DNA from: Nitrospirota bacterium
GTDB taxonomy: Bacteria > Nitrospinota_A > UBA7883
NCBI GenBank assembly: GCA_011052055.1
Contig: DRJW01000333.1
Span: 1 to 6,893, forward strand
Direction of reading: 5' to 3'
DNA: 6,893 nucleotides
Shown here: positions 6,831 to 6,893 of the stretch, one piece after another
Layout of the letters: every line of letters starts with the position of its first letter
How positions within the stretch are numbered: the first letter of the stretch is position 1
The notes under the pieces: generated by a model
Told to the model about the DNA's origin: nothing
What the model saw: the letters and a program-made list of their open reading frames with translations, nothing else
The model's database searches: none
Made by a program: the position numbers and the translations under genes

Positions 6831-6893
6831 ATTTCTCCCCCTTGCCCCTTGAGGTGGGAGGATAAAGGTGGGGGTGACATTTTTCACCCTCCC
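6831..6893. repeat. G/C-rich palindromic intergenic sequence, probable dispersed repeat truncated by the window end
   Basis: After the ligase gene the strand composition becomes strongly patterned: runs of C with TTG (6835-6850), then G-rich GAGGTGGGAG and GGTGGGGGTGA, then TCACCCTCCC at the very end. The right part forms a hairpin: GGGGGTGA (6870-6877) pairs with TCACCCTC (6884-6891) across a 6-base loop, with one G-T wobble. CTCCC (6835-6839) can also pair with GGGAG (6856-6860). Such C-tract/G-tract palindromes are typical of REP-like intergenic repeats present in many copies. The multi-copy nature is inference, as only one copy is in view. No T-run follows, so it is a poor classical terminator, though it could stall polymerase or protect the 3' end. 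Confidence 0.45.

Overview
The window reads as ordinary bacterial chromosome with about 50% GC. The genes are dense and mostly run on the + strand as two short co-directional groups, with a small - strand group at the left edge. The gene set is peptide deformylase, methionyl-tRNA formyltransferase, a GAF/HD-GYP signalling protein, dihydroxy-acid dehydratase and a FadD-type acyl-CoA ligase. It suggests a free-living Gram-negative-like bacterium with c-di-GMP signalling; a deltaproteobacterial, Nitrospinota or Nitrospirota-like lineage would fit. That placement is a weak guess, because there is no rRNA or other phylogenetic marker here.

Layout. Positions 1-323 (- strand) hold a 55-residue three-CxxC zinc-ribbon protein. 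Beyond its stop, in the same frame, lies a fragment resembling HTH addiction-module antidote proteins, which runs off the left edge. Positions 324-542 are an AT-rich divergent intergenic region. Positions 543-2029 (+) are def and fmt, overlapping by ATGA. Positions 2072-3310 (+) are a GAF plus HD-GYP protein, a predicted c-di-GMP phosphodiesterase. Positions 3311-3468 are an intergenic region with a good sigma70-like promoter that carries a perfect dyad between and over its hexamers. Positions 3469-6795 (+) are ilvD and a fadD-like AMP-forming ligase, 6 bases apart. Positions 6796-6893 hold a G/C-rich palindromic sequence that looks like a dispersed intergenic repeat cut by the right edge.

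How the genes work together. Def and Fmt are the two ends of the N-formyl-methionine cycle: Fmt formylates the initiator Met-tRNA, and Def removes the formyl group from nascent proteins. IlvD makes the 2-keto acids that lead to valine, isoleucine and leucine. The ligase activates a carboxylic acid, probably a fatty acid, to its CoA thioester. Their coupling suggests co-expression of branched-chain and acyl-CoA metabolism, but no dedicated pathway can be proved from these two genes. I do not see a clear novel system. The items most worth a second look are the split zinc-ribbon/antidote locus, the dyad in the ilvD promoter and the terminal palindromic repeat.
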